Below, one piece after another: positions 15,931-24,068 of a stretch of 36,964 bases of DNA. A model generated the notes under the pieces. It had not been told where the DNA came from. It did no database searches and worked only from the letters and a program-made list of their open reading frames with translations. The translations under genes were made by a program, and so were the position numbers. Positions within the stretch are counted from its first letter, which is position 1. Each line of letters begins with the position of its first letter. This DNA comes from an uncultured Desulfuromonadales bacterium (GTDB taxonomy: Bacteria > Desulfobacterota > Desulfuromonadia > Desulfuromonadales > Geopsychrobacteraceae): the NCBI GenBank assembly GCA_947259685.1, contig CAMYNC010000037.1, positions 1 to 36,964 of the forward strand. The letters run 5' to 3'.

Positions 15931-17118
15931 ATGCCCCTTAATCCCAAAAAGCATCTATCCCTATTTTATGCTAGAGTTTTAACGATAATCGCTCCGGTCT
16001 ACAGACATTTTTTCAAGACCTTCAAAAAGCCTCAAGGAGTGTTACACCCCAAGCGTATTGTCCTTCTTGTCAGCAGACCACAAGATGTTGAATTGCTTAT
16101 TGGCATCCATGAAAAGGCCAAACAACGAAGAGAAATTTCTCTCTGTTTCTGGGTGGTCAAATCTTGCGCCAGAAGGTATCCCGAGGTCCTGACCCAGCTG
16201 GAAGAAAAAGAGGCTGAAGTAGAGCAAGTCGTTAGCTTCACCAGTCTAGGTATGGTTCTATGCAAACTAATGCGGAGTGATGCTTTTCTGTCTACAGTGG
16301 AGTCGACCAGAGCCAAGCGCAAGCTGCCTTATATAATTGCCAAACTAGCCAATGCGGCGAGCGTCTCAACCTATACCCTACAACATGGTTTTCCGAATAT
16401 CGGCATCAATTATTGTGATCATATTTACGGCCCGGAGATTAGATTTGCGGCAAAAACAGTATTCATTTGGGGCTCCGTCGAAGCCCTGCCTCCTTGGGTG
16501 AGCAAAGACACGCGACACAAGTGTGTGGCCGTGGGTTGTCCTAAAGAACTGGTTCTTTTTGACGATGATTTAGGAGAGGTAACGAGTGAACGTCCCATTA
16601 TCGCCATTTTTGAGAGTTTTCATGGCCATATATATAACATGGAATATATTACAGCGTTCTTGAGTCACTTGCAGAAAACAGCAAAACAGCGAAAAGAATT
16701 TCGTTTTATCTTCAAGTCCCACCCTGCGTCCCTGCGCTGTCGCAGCAAGGAACTTTCGAAGCTTTTAAGCCGTTTAGAGGATGTAGAAATTGTTGACAGC
16801 ATCGAGGGAAAAGCTTCGCCTCTCACCACTCCCTGGCTGTTGACCCACGCTTCAGGCGTAATAACCAGTCCTTCCACCGTTGCACTCGATGGGGCCTTGG
16901 TTGGAGTCCCGGTGGCAGTGGCCCGGTACGGTCTGGATCTCCCTATCTATTCTCCTCTCACCATGCTGGACAACAATGAAGACTGGGGGATTTTCCTTGG
17001 TAAAATCGAAGAGGGCCATGAGTTAAAACAAAAAAATGAGGAATTTCTTAGGCACGTGATTGTTCCTGGAGATGCTACAACCAGGATCCTGGACTTCATG
17101 TCAGGTCATTCAAGGTAA
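15931..17118 (+). CDS. GT-B-like surface polysaccharide glycosyl/glycerophosphotransferase
   Basis: A 395-residue protein with a basic, hydrophobic N-terminus (about residues 1-35, likely membrane association) and a GT-B-like body. TLQHGFPNIGINY (about 148-160) and the later SPSTVALDGALVGVPV (about 313-328) are positions where Kdo-, sialyl- and CDP-glycerol-type transferases keep acceptor and donor residues. I infer that it transfers the CMP-sugar made by the preceding enzymes, or a CDP-alcohol. There is no clear Shine-Dalgarno before ATG 15931 and 66 nt separate it from the synthetase. It ends the sugar module; the next gene converges on it. It is related in general layout to the surface-carbohydrate protein encoded at 10344-11711, but I cannot judge whether they act in sequence. 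Confidence 0.6.
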   Translation: MPLNPKKHLSLFYARVLTIIAPVYRHFFKTFKKPQGVLHPKRIVLLVSRPQDVELLIGIHEKAKQRREISLCFWVVKSCARRYPEVLTQLEEKEAEVEQVVSFTSLGMVLCKLMRSDAFLSTVESTRAKRKLPYIIAKLANAASVSTYTLQHGFPNIGINYCDHIYGPEIRFAAKTVFIWGSVEALPPWVSKDTRHKCVAVGCPKELVLFDDDLGEVTSERPIIAIFESFHGHIYNMEYITAFLSHLQKTAKQRKEFRFIFKSHPASLRCRSKELSKLLSRLEDVEIVDSIEGKASPLTTPWLLTHASGVITSPSTVALDGALVGVPVAVARYGLDLPIYSPLTMLDNNEDWGIFLGKIEEGHELKQKNEEFLRHVIVPGDATTRILDFMSGHSR

Positions 17119-17148
17119 CAACTTCCGGCCAGGAACTGGACAAACAAA

Positions 17149-18270
17149 TCATTCAAAGCTTTCCGCTTGCAGTAAAAGCTCATCCCAGCGCTGCCGAAAG
17201 GTGTGGTAAAGGACAGGGCTTTCAGAAATCAGCAGCAATTCATGATTGGCATGGATAGACCTTACCGAAAGGTTCATACTACCGACAGTCACTATCTGGC
17301 GTTCCGGGGTATTGATCAACATAAATTTGTTATGCATGGGCAACCCTTCCGGGTGAACATAACGATTGAAGATTATCCCGTTCTGGAGCATCTTTTTTTC
17401 AACCCATGAAGGAACTCGTCGCTGCGTATCATGAGCCAGAATTTCAATGTGCGCGCCCTGGCGGGCCAGGCCAAACAAACGCTTGCAGATGCCCTTATCA
17501 TTAAGGTGGGACACCGCCATGCGCAAACTGCACCCGGCGCCTAAGCCTGCAAAGAGTTCGTTGAAATCTTTCCTTCGTGATCTCGGAAAAAAGAGAATCC
17601 GGGTTTTCCCAGAATTAAGGATCCGGTTACTTTCCGGAAGAAAGCGTTCCCATGGGCCGTGATTCATTCGGAACGTACGAAGTCCATGTGCATACAGGCC
17701 CTCGACAAGGTCCTTATCCAGAACTTCAACCAGAACGTTATGTCCCCGATCCTGATCGCCAATCTTGCAAATGATCGCCGGCTCTTCCGGGAGGTTACCG
17801 GAAGGGTTGAAAGTTCCGACCAGGGTGCTGGGAACGGGATGGCTGAAATAGTAAAGCTTCTCATGCAGTCGGCAACTTCTCAGGAACCGATTGTCGATCA
17901 GGCGATGGCTGAGGGCACGCAGATTCTTCCCCAACCCAGCGTCACCCTCCAAGAGCTCTTTGACCCGATTGTTAACAGCTCCGGTGCGTGGATTACCCTC
18001 AATGACGACCCGCACCTTGACCCCCCGACGAGAGGCTTGCAAGAGCGCCTTTGCCAGGCCTTCATCTCTAAAATAGTAGGTCAGCCAAAGGATTTCCCCG
18101 CCAGTCGGGACCGCATGGATTCGCTCTTCAAGAACGTCACGCAAATAGCGTGGAGGACGATCCGGGCCACCCCAGAAAACTCGAAATGGCTCCTCATGAG
18201 GTCGCCCATGCGACTTCTTTAATAGATCGGGCAAAAGACACACATCCTGCTGAAAGAGAGTGAAGAGCAA
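17149..18270 (-). CDS. Phospholipase D-like protein with altered HKD motifs
   Basis: A roughly 373-residue PLD-superfamily protein with two copies of the motif. The first is HEKLYYF (His136, Lys138) followed by GTFNPSG; the second is HNKFMLIN (His313, Lys315) followed by GSMN (Gly330-Asn333). In both, the aspartate of HxKxxxxD is missing (Ser143 and Asn320 stand there), which some active PLD enzymes also lack. The family includes cardiolipin synthases, phosphatidylserine synthases and phosphodiesterases. No membrane helix or signal peptide is evident. The start is unsure: the frame opens with TTG 18270 and has no ATG nearby. It converges on the GT gene and diverges from the ABC exporter. Context in a lipid island suggests phospholipid or head-group transfer, but this is inference. 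Confidence 0.7.
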   Translation of the reverse strand: MLFTLFQQDVCLLPDLLKKSHGRPHEEPFRVFWGGPDRPPRYLRDVLEERIHAVPTGGEILWLTYYFRDEGLAKALLQASRRGVKVRVVIEGNPRTGAVNNRVKELLEGDAGLGKNLRALSHRLIDNRFLRSCRLHEKLYYFSHPVPSTLVGTFNPSGNLPEEPAIICKIGDQDRGHNVLVEVLDKDLVEGLYAHGLRTFRMNHGPWERFLPESNRILNSGKTRILFFPRSRRKDFNELFAGLGAGCSLRMAVSHLNDKGICKRLFGLARQGAHIEILAHDTQRRVPSWVEKKMLQNGIIFNRYVHPEGLPMHNKFMLINTPERQIVTVGSMNLSVRSIHANHELLLISESPVLYHTFRQRWDELLLQAESFE

Positions 18271-18561
18271 TCAGTGATTAGAGTACAGCAGAGGAAACCT
18301 GCTACCCAGCAAAGTTGCGAGAAGGCTTCTGACTCCAACACACTGAGTAACATAGCCGAATGAAGCAGGTGCTACTCTAGATCGAAAATGAGCTACGATT
18401 CAAACAGTTTTTTCTTAAGGGGTGTCTCTATCATCAAACCTCGGACCAGCTTTTTACTGGTGCGTTGTACTTTCCCAAAAACAGTTAAAATGTTATTCTT
18501 CGCCGATTATACGGGCGGGGAGATCGCTTCCCTTTTAGACAGAAGAAAGTTGAAGCTTCAG
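18271..18561. other. Divergent intergenic region between PLD-like gene and ABC exporter
   Basis: About 290 nt. The reading frame of the exporter stays open back to 18388, but the extra 58 codons look unlike an exporter N-terminus. A short ACCAG/CTGGT hairpin lies near 18451-18467. A weak promoter candidate for the exporter is TTGTAC (18465) with TAAAAT (18486), but the spacer is only 15 bp. I see nothing stronger. Confidence 0.35.
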
Positions 18562-20304
18562 ATGCACCTGATAATTAAATTTGCACGAGCTTACCCCAGG
18601 CAGAGCCTGGTGATGATGCTTGCCCTAGTCTCTGCAGGAGTAGTCGAAGGGTTGAGCCTTACAGCCCTGTTGCCTCTGCTGCAAAAAGCCATCGATATCC
18701 CTGGAGCAACCGCTGCTGACCCAGCATCAAACTCCGACATCGGCAATTTAGTAGATTCTGCGCTATCGTTCGTCGGCATTCCCTCAACCATCGGGTCGCT
18801 GCTGATGGTCATTATGCTCGGGGTACTTTTAAGAAGTGTCCTGATTCTGTTTGCCGACCGAAAGGTTGGATACACGGTTGCCCATGTGGCCACTGACCTC
18901 CGACTGTCACTGTTGCGGGCCCTGCTGTCAACCCGTTGGGGGTTTTTTCTTGATCAGCAGGTCGGCAGTATGACAAATGCTGCCGGAACTGAAGTTATGC
19001 GTGCTTCGTCGGCCTACCTCCAGGCATCAACCGCTATCTCTATGGCGATTCAGGCCTTTGCCTATTTCATAGTGGCTTTGCTGGTCTCCTGGAAAACAAC
19101 CTTGATTTTCATGACTGCGGCCTCTCTGGTTCTGTTTTTGCTTTACAGCCTGGTTAGTAAGGCCAAACGAGCTGGCAGGAAACAGACCCGTCTGCTGCAA
19201 TCGCTACTTGCGCGACTGACCGACAGTCTGCAATCACTTAAGGCTTTCAAGGCCATGGGTCGGGAAAACCTGGCTGACGAATTGCTCTCGTCAGACACCT
19301 TGAAATTAAACAAAGCACTGCGGAAACAGGTTTTCAGCAAGGCAGCCCTGCGCGGTATCCAGGACCCCATGATGTCCTTTCTGGTGATCGTCGGCCTTTA
19401 CCTGATGCTGGTAAACCTGAAGATGGATCTACCCAAAGTCATGGTCCTGATTTTCCTCATGACACGCATGCTGTCACAGGCCGGAAAGGTGCAGCGCAGA
19501 TACCAAATGATGGCAATCTGTGAAAGCGCCTATTGGTCTCTCCAGGAGAAGATCAGCCAAGCGCAGCAGCAGCAGGAACCTCCAGGGGGAGAAATCACAG
19601 CGAGCCTTGAACGTGGGATAGCCATTGAGCAGGTTGATTTTGGCTATGGCGACGAGATGATTCTGAAGAATGTTTCGCTGGAGATCCCCGGTCGAACCTT
19701 CACTTCTCTCGTGGGCCCATCAGGCGCCGGAAAAACAACCCTTGTCGACTTGATAACTGGTTTTTTCCAACCCGTGAAAGGGAGTGTCCTGATCGACGGG
19801 ACTCCCCTTCCAGAGATAAACCTGCAAAGCTGGCGACGCATGATCGGTTATGTTCCCCAAGACACCATATTGCTGCACGATAGTGTTCTCACGAACGTAA
19901 CCCTGGGTGAGCCCTCCCTTACTGTCGAAGACGCGGAATACGCTTTGAGAGCTGCCGGCGCATGGGACTTTGTTGAGAATATGTCCGATGGCATTCACAC
20001 GACCGTAGGCGAACGAGGGACCAAACTCTCTGGTGGACAACGTCAGCGGATAGCGATTGCCAGGGCCCTGATCCACCGGCCACAATTGTTGATTCTTGAT
20101 GAAGCGACCAGTGCTCTCGATCCGGAAACCGAAGCATCAATCTGCCAGACCTTGAAAGAACTCCGGGGACAATTGACCATTCTGGCGATCAGCCACCAAA
20201 CCGCATTGGTCGAGGTTGCCGACCGGGTTTTTAAGATTTCGGGCGGGAGTATCTCTCAGGTTCACACCCCTCCGGAGAAAATTGCATCAGAAATCTCTGC
20301 GTAG
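18562..20304 (+). CDS. MsbA-type ABC lipid exporter (fused permease-ATPase)
   Basis: A half-transporter of about 580 residues from ATG 18562. Roughly six membrane helices occupy residues 10-320 and a complete ATPase domain follows: Walker A GPSGAGKTT (about 383-391), a Q-loop in IGYVPQD, signature SGGQRQR (about 489-495), Walker B LLILDEATSALD (about 508-519) and switch histidine in AISHQ. MsbA-type dimers flip lipid A precursors or other glycolipids; other members export peptides or proteins. It closes the lipid/sugar island, so a role in moving a glycolipid or sphingolipid to the periplasmic face is likely, but substrate is inferred. Starts at 18388 or 18490 are also in frame; 18562 gives the usual length. 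The ribosome site is weak for all candidates. Confidence 0.85.
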   Translation: MHLIIKFARAYPRQSLVMMLALVSAGVVEGLSLTALLPLLQKAIDIPGATAADPASNSDIGNLVDSALSFVGIPSTIGSLLMVIMLGVLLRSVLILFADRKVGYTVAHVATDLRLSLLRALLSTRWGFFLDQQVGSMTNAAGTEVMRASSAYLQASTAISMAIQAFAYFIVALLVSWKTTLIFMTAASLVLFLLYSLVSKAKRAGRKQTRLLQSLLARLTDSLQSLKAFKAMGRENLADELLSSDTLKLNKALRKQVFSKAALRGIQDPMMSFLVIVGLYLMLVNLKMDLPKVMVLIFLMTRMLSQAGKVQRRYQMMAICESAYWSLQEKISQAQQQQEPPGGEITASLERGIAIEQVDFGYGDEMILKNVSLEIPGRTFTSLVGPSGAGKTTLVDLITGFFQPVKGSVLIDGTPLPEINLQSWRRMIGYVPQDTILLHDSVLTNVTLGEPSLTVEDAEYALRAAGAWDFVENMSDGIHTTVGERGTKLSGGQRQRIAIARALIHRPQLLILDEATSALDPETEASICQTLKELRGQLTILAISHQTALVEVADRVFKISGGSISQVHTPPEKIASEISA

Positions 20305-20319
20305 CCAACAACACCTCAG

Positions 20320-20895
20320 TATGAAAACCCTGAAATAAAATTTCGCTGCCAAATCGGCATTTTAGTTCTTATTCTTTTCACTCTGCTAGCAGCAGATACC
20401 GCACTATGCCAGGAGAGTGAATGGATAACTTTCCAAAAGATCGATGAACTGCTGACTCAAGGAAAGAGCCAGCAAGCATGGCGAATCTTGCAGGAACTCC
20501 CCGAGGATGCCTCAGGCCCTGCAAATAGACTCTGGCGCATGGCCCGCTGGGCCGCGTGGCTGAACAAAGCATTCCGAGGTTTTTTAAAAAAGCAGAAGAT
20601 CATGCCCGTGCCGCCATAGCAAAGGATCCCAATAAGAGTAAAAGCTATAAATGGTTGGCGATAGCCCTGGGAGCGGAATCGAAGGACTCTGACACGAAAG
20701 ATCAAATCAGCTCTTCAAGGAAAATCAAGGAGAGTATCGATAACACCATCGCTCTCAACCCTGATGATGATATTGCTTATCTGGTCCTGAGCCGCTTGCA
20801 TTATAAGATCTCGACACTAAAGATTTTCGCGACCCTTCGCTCAGCTTGTTTACGGCGGACTATTGGAAGCTTCGTTTGATCTGGCGACAGTCTCA
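20320..20895 (+). pseudogene. Frameshifted TPR protein gene (RMD1-like)
   Basis: Pieces of one protein lie in different frames. A signal-peptide-like start and the segment SEWITFQKIDELL (about 20420-20460) read in one frame. ARAAIAKDPNKSKSYKWLAI through IALNPDDDIAYLVL (about 20585-20795) read in a second. FAQLVYGGLLEASFDLA (about 20836-20887) reads in a third. That order matches bacterial TPR proteins related to 'regulator of microtubule dynamics' proteins. The expected ATG (20320) is out of frame with the first piece. The reading shift between the first two pieces lies near a T6A6 run at 20579-20590. The expected C-terminal third is missing; unrelated sequence and the tRNA terminator follow. 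At least two frameshifts therefore inactivate it, unless they are sequencing errors at homopolymers. Confidence 0.72.
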
Positions 20896-20991
20896 GGACC
20901 AGTTGATACAAAGTCAGCTGGATGTTGTTTGCAACTCAGCGAAGCCGTTAGTGAAGCTGTCCTTCCTGATCGTCTAGGTCCCCGCCAAACG

Positions 20992-21021
20992 AAAAAGGGT
21001 CACAGCCATTAGCTGTAACCC
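20992..21021 (-). terminator. Intrinsic terminator of tRNA-Gly(CCC)
   Basis: On the minus strand, GGGTTACAGC and GCTGTGACCC pair (one mismatch) over a 5-nt loop, followed by five T (complement of 20996-20992). Confidence 0.85.
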
Positions 21022-21032
21022 TTGAATTTCTT

Positions 21033-21108
21033 TGGAGCGGGAAACGGGATTCGAACCCGCGACTCTCAGCTTGGGAAGCTGATACTCTACCAACTGAGTT
21101 ATTCCCGC
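21033..21108 (-). tRNA. tRNA-Gly (anticodon CCC)
   Basis: A 76-nt gene including the encoded CCA. The acceptor stem begins GCGGGAA, the D-arm is ACTC/GAGT, the anticodon stem is TCAGC/GCTGA with loop TTCCCAA so the anticodon is CCC, and the T-arm holds GTTCGAATC. The acceptor and T-arm resemble the two tRNA-Gly(GCC) genes near 33.5 kb, so they are paralogues differing mainly in the anticodon arm. Confidence 0.93.
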
Positions 21109-21121
21109 TTAAGTGCTCCGC

Positions 21122-21151
21122 AGTATAGTGATTCGGGTTAAAATTTGTCAA
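21122..21151 (-). promoter_or_regulatory. Sigma-70 promoter of tRNA-Gly(CCC)
   Basis: Minus strand TTGACA (21151-21146), an 18-bp spacer and TATACT (21127-21122). It overlaps the last codons of the cca gene upstream. The -10 lies 14 bp before the tRNA 5' end. Confidence 0.75.
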
Positions 21152-22452
21152 ATGGAAAGTTTTTCTTTTAACCAGTTTTCCGCTTGCGCTACCGAGCTGA
21201 TTTCTCCGGCAATTTCAGCAGCTTTGATCTGCCGCAGCCAATCACCGATTTCCTGTTTGGGACGATCTTGCAGCAGTTGTTGCAACCTCTCACCATCAAT
21301 CAAGTCAGGAATTCGACCAAGCTTCTGATGTTTACGAAATGCGTGGCTGAGCAGAATTGCCTGCTCAAAAGAGAGTTCGCGATGGCAGAGTGACAGATAA
21401 ATCAATTGTTCGGTTTCGCCGCTACCAAGCTTTTCTACCAGCAGGGCCTGCATTCGACTGTTTTTCACCTGGAGAGCGCTGAGTAACCAATTAAGATCTT
21501 TAGGAACCTGCATTGCAACCAGCAGCCGTTGCTGATAACGGCTGAGACGCAGCCTGCTGTGCAAGAGATCGGGCAGATTTTGTGGGGCGTAAAGCTCAAG
21601 CAATCTACCTAACATAAACAGCGCTTTTTGCGGAAAAACATCATCAATATCAGCAGCAGAAAAGTCGCCCGCGGTCTTTTGCTGAATTTTCCGAATATTT
21701 CCATGCAGCTGCTTCAACTCTATGAGTGCCTTGGTTTCATTCCAGCCGGCTCCTGCCGGACCGAAGAGCGCAGCCAACAAGCCGGAATGCAGCAGCAACC
21801 GGATTCCTTCAACCGGTTTATCCGATGCAAGAATTTTCCCTAATTCATCCTTAACACGTTCGCCGGCCGCCATTCTGATTCTGGTCGCCTTCAACTGCAT
21901 TTGCAAAAAACAATCGCCATTAAATTGCATATCCAGGGTCACCGCATGCCGAATCCCTTTGAGCATTCGTAACGGGTCGTCTAAAAAGCTTTCGTCAGAG
22001 CAGCAGCGAATTTTATTCGCCCGAAGATCCTCAACCGAGTTGGTAAGATCGATCAGCTTCCCTGAATAAAATGGCGGCAGGATCGGATAAGCCATTGAAT
22101 TAATAGTAAAATCGCGCAGGCGCAGGTCTTCTTCGAGGGTTTTGGCACGCAAGGGAGCGAAATCAACCGTCAGCCCGGTGCGCAGCAGTACGCGGCTCTG
22201 GTTCCGCTCCTGATCAAGCCAGAACCAGCGGCCACGCACTTCGCGGGCCCAGCTTTTGGCCAGGCTGGTAGGATCCTCAGCAAATGCCAGATCAACATCT
22301 TTGAGGGGCCGCTTGAGTAACATATCACGGAGCAGACCGCCAACAAACCAGGCATTGAGATCCTGCTCGTCGATCATATCGAGCAGCACATTCAATGATG
22401 GCGTTTCGCTCAGGAGTTTTTTCAACTGCGGATGAAGAATGCTCTGTGCCAT
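21148..22452 (-). CDS. CCA tRNA nucleotidyltransferase / poly(A) polymerase family
   Basis: A 434-residue class II tRNA-nucleotidyltransferase. The head domain shows GGLLRDMLL (about residues 38-46), the metal-binding pair in KDVDLAF (about 51-57), RDFTINSMAY (about 112-121) and DPLRMLKGIRHA (about 157-168), the conserved nucleotide- and tRNA-binding blocks. It adds or repairs the 3' CCA of tRNAs (or only CC or A in organisms with split enzymes). All tRNAs in the window already encode CCA, so a repair role is likely. ATG 22452 lies just after the terminator of the aminotransferase gene, so it probably has its own promoter or depends on read-through. There is no HD domain motif that I can see. 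Symbol left blank because CCA-adding and poly(A) polymerase members are hard to separate. Confidence 0.85.
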   Translation of the reverse strand: MAQSILHPQLKKLLSETPSLNVLLDMIDEQDLNAWFVGGLLRDMLLKRPLKDVDLAFAEDPTSLAKSWAREVRGRWFWLDQERNQSRVLLRTGLTVDFAPLRAKTLEEDLRLRDFTINSMAYPILPPFYSGKLIDLTNSVEDLRANKIRCCSDESFLDDPLRMLKGIRHAVTLDMQFNGDCFLQMQLKATRIRMAAGERVKDELGKILASDKPVEGIRLLLHSGLLAALFGPAGAGWNETKALIELKQLHGNIRKIQQKTAGDFSAADIDDVFPQKALFMLGRLLELYAPQNLPDLLHSRLRLSRYQQRLLVAMQVPKDLNWLLSALQVKNSRMQALLVEKLGSGETEQLIYLSLCHRELSFEQAILLSHAFRKHQKLGRIPDLIDGERLQQLLQDRPKQEIGDWLRQIKAAEIAGEISSVAQAENWLKEKLSI

Positions 22453-22454
22453 AA

Positions 22455-22482
22455 AATAAAAAGGCCCGCTCTGTAGCGGGCC
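22455..22482 (-). terminator. Intrinsic terminator after the aminotransferase gene
   Basis: Minus strand GGCCCGCT/AGCGGGCC perfect 8-bp stem (22482-22463) with a 4-nt loop, followed by TTTTTATTTTAT. Confidence 0.88.
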
Positions 22483-22499
22483 TTCCTCAGTATGAGTTG

Positions 22500-23804
22500 T
22501 TATGCCAAATCCTGCTCAGCCTGATGGATCAGGTCAAACAGTTCCTGAATATTTTCTTCGGCGATGCAGGAAAAAGCGATCCGCAGGTCGGTCTTGCCGA
22601 TCGAGATGGCGCCAACCCCGTATTTATCAAGCAGATGCACCCGCAACTGCTCGGCATCAACCCGCTTCAATTGCAGGCACATAAAATAGCCGGAGTTGAA
22701 GGGGTAGTAGCTCCAGGAGTCAGCATACTTGCCGTTATTGAGAACCTGCTTGGTCTTCAGCGCCCGCCCTTTCATGGTCTGAAATTTTTCTTCCTTCTGC
22801 GCGAGGAAGTCAGGAGAGCGCAAAGCCTCAATGACAAAAGTCTGTGAGGGGTGCGGACAGTTGGAAATTTTGGCCCGGATAACGCCCATGGTCTTTTTTT
22901 CCAGAGCGTTAATCAGTACCGGCTGCTCCTGCTGAACGCCGCCGGAAAAGGTGATAAAACCAGTGCGGAAGCCCCAGACAAACTCTTCTTTGGTCGCACC
23001 GTCCAGCTTAACCGCCAGCACCCGCTCGTGCAGGTTGGCCAGTTTGCCGAACAGCGATTCTTTGAGCGAATCTTCATAGAAGAGGCCAAAATAGGCATCA
23101 TCGGTAATCGCCACAATGTTACAGCCGGACTCGGCTACGTCCTTGATGGCTGCGACTATCGCCTCGCCTTCGGCAACAGTCGGTGTGTAACCGCTCGGGT
23201 TATTCGGGAAATTAAGGATAACGACCGCCTTACCCTTTTCAGCAGCAGTCGCTTTGAGACATTCTTTAAAAGCATCGACATGGAAGCCACCGGCCTCAGT
23301 GAAGGTCGGATACTTTTTCACCAGGGCACCGTTGCAGACGCCGAAGGTCAGATTGTAATTACCCCAGAGCATCTCCGGCAAAACCAGGTGATCGCCGGCC
23401 CCAAGGAACATGTCGCCAACGATCGACAAACCATGCGTCAGGGCATTGGTAACGACCGGGTTACTGAAATGTTTACCCTGCAGGCTAGGATTTTCCCGCA
23501 GCATCTTTTCCCGCCACAAAGAACGCAGTTCAGGTTTGCCGGCTGGCGGGGCATAGGGATAGATATCTTTGGGGTCAAAATTGCTGAGTTTGTCCTGAAT
23601 GCACTGGAGGTACATCGGGCCGCCCTTTTCCGTAGCGATTCCGATGGTTGCATTATATTTATGAGCCTTTTCCTTGGCCTCAGCGGATTGGGTCAGGATA
23701 CCCTTTGGAAAAAACAGGTTTTTGCCGAGGTCGGACAGCATGTCGAGCACATGCGGGTTGACCGACTTGATCTGTTCGTTCAATTCCACGGCGAGTGGGT
23801 TCAT
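22500..23804 (-). CDS. Class I/II PLP-dependent aminotransferase
   Basis: A 434-residue fold-type I aminotransferase. NFPNNPSGYTPT (about residues 198-209) is the conserved NPxG region, Asp235/Tyr238 in DDAYFG contact the cofactor ring, Lys272 in GATKEEF is the expected Schiff-base lysine, and Arg280 in GFRTGF binds its phosphate. A substrate-carboxylate arginine lies near the C-terminus in DLRIAF. The substrate cannot be read; the family includes aspartate, aromatic and alanine-type enzymes. A GGAGGAG ribosome site lies before ATG 23804 and a good promoter sits between it and the upstream small ORF. A 318-codon frame on the opposite strand is a shadow of this gene. Confidence 0.85.
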   Translation of the reverse strand: MNPLAVELNEQIKSVNPHVLDMLSDLGKNLFFPKGILTQSAEAKEKAHKYNATIGIATEKGGPMYLQCIQDKLSNFDPKDIYPYAPPAGKPELRSLWREKMLRENPSLQGKHFSNPVVTNALTHGLSIVGDMFLGAGDHLVLPEMLWGNYNLTFGVCNGALVKKYPTFTEAGGFHVDAFKECLKATAAEKGKAVVILNFPNNPSGYTPTVAEGEAIVAAIKDVAESGCNIVAITDDAYFGLFYEDSLKESLFGKLANLHERVLAVKLDGATKEEFVWGFRTGFITFSGGVQQEQPVLINALEKKTMGVIRAKISNCPHPSQTFVIEALRSPDFLAQKEEKFQTMKGRALKTKQVLNNGKYADSWSYYPFNSGYFMCLQLKRVDAEQLRVHLLDKYGVGAISIGKTDLRIAFSCIAEENIQELFDLIHQAEQDLA

Positions 23805-23868
23805 TAATCTCCTCCAGTGTGGGTTTAGAAAAGCCCCTGACAGGGCAAAAAGACTTACAACCGTGAAT

Positions 23869-23897
23869 GATATACTGCTAATCTATGCTGCTGTCAA
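23869..23897 (-). promoter_or_regulatory. Sigma-70 promoter for the aminotransferase gene
   Basis: Minus strand TTGACA (23897-23892), a 17-bp spacer and TATATC (23874-23869). The -35 begins directly after the stop codon of the 56-residue ORF. The roughly 60-nt leader contains GCCC/GGGC, which may form a short hairpin. Confidence 0.68.
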
Positions 23898-24068
23898 TCA
23901 CTCTTCGGGCTTTTTATCTTCTGCGTCCAGCCGTGTTTCCCCGAGATGCTGATCAGCTTTCTGCTGGGGCTGCTTTGCTTGCCGATTAACCAGCTTCAGA
24001 ATAGCAAAGATCACCCCGCAAACAAGCAGGATCATCAATATATCTGCAAATTTCACCGATTCCATCAT
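23898..24068 (-). CDS. Small single-pass membrane protein, coupled to a TPR gene
   Basis: A 56-residue ORF. Residues about 8-25 form one hydrophobic helix (FADILMILLVCGVIFAIL) and the rest is polar and charged, with many Gln, Lys and Glu, ending DKKPEE. ATG 24068 overlaps the stop of the TPR gene as ATGA, a classic coupling arrangement, and the stop is followed at once by a promoter, so the operon is compact. A second ATG follows directly (24065). I do not recognise the family; the layout (short N-terminus, one helix, basic cytoplasmic tail) would fit an inner-membrane tether or small regulatory subunit. Base usage matches the neighbours. Confidence 0.6.
   Translation of the reverse strand: MMESVKFADILMILLVCGVIFAILKLVNRQAKQPQQKADQHLGETRLDAEDKKPEE

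Noticed and set aside
20305..21000. A possible small intact ORF of 107 codons (20556-20879)
   Set aside because: It is the middle piece of the frameshifted TPR gene; homologous pieces continue on both sides in other frames.
22851..23807. A 318-codon open frame on the plus strand opposite the aminotransferase gene
   Set aside because: It is the complement of a gene with intact PLP motifs; the translation shows no family motif.
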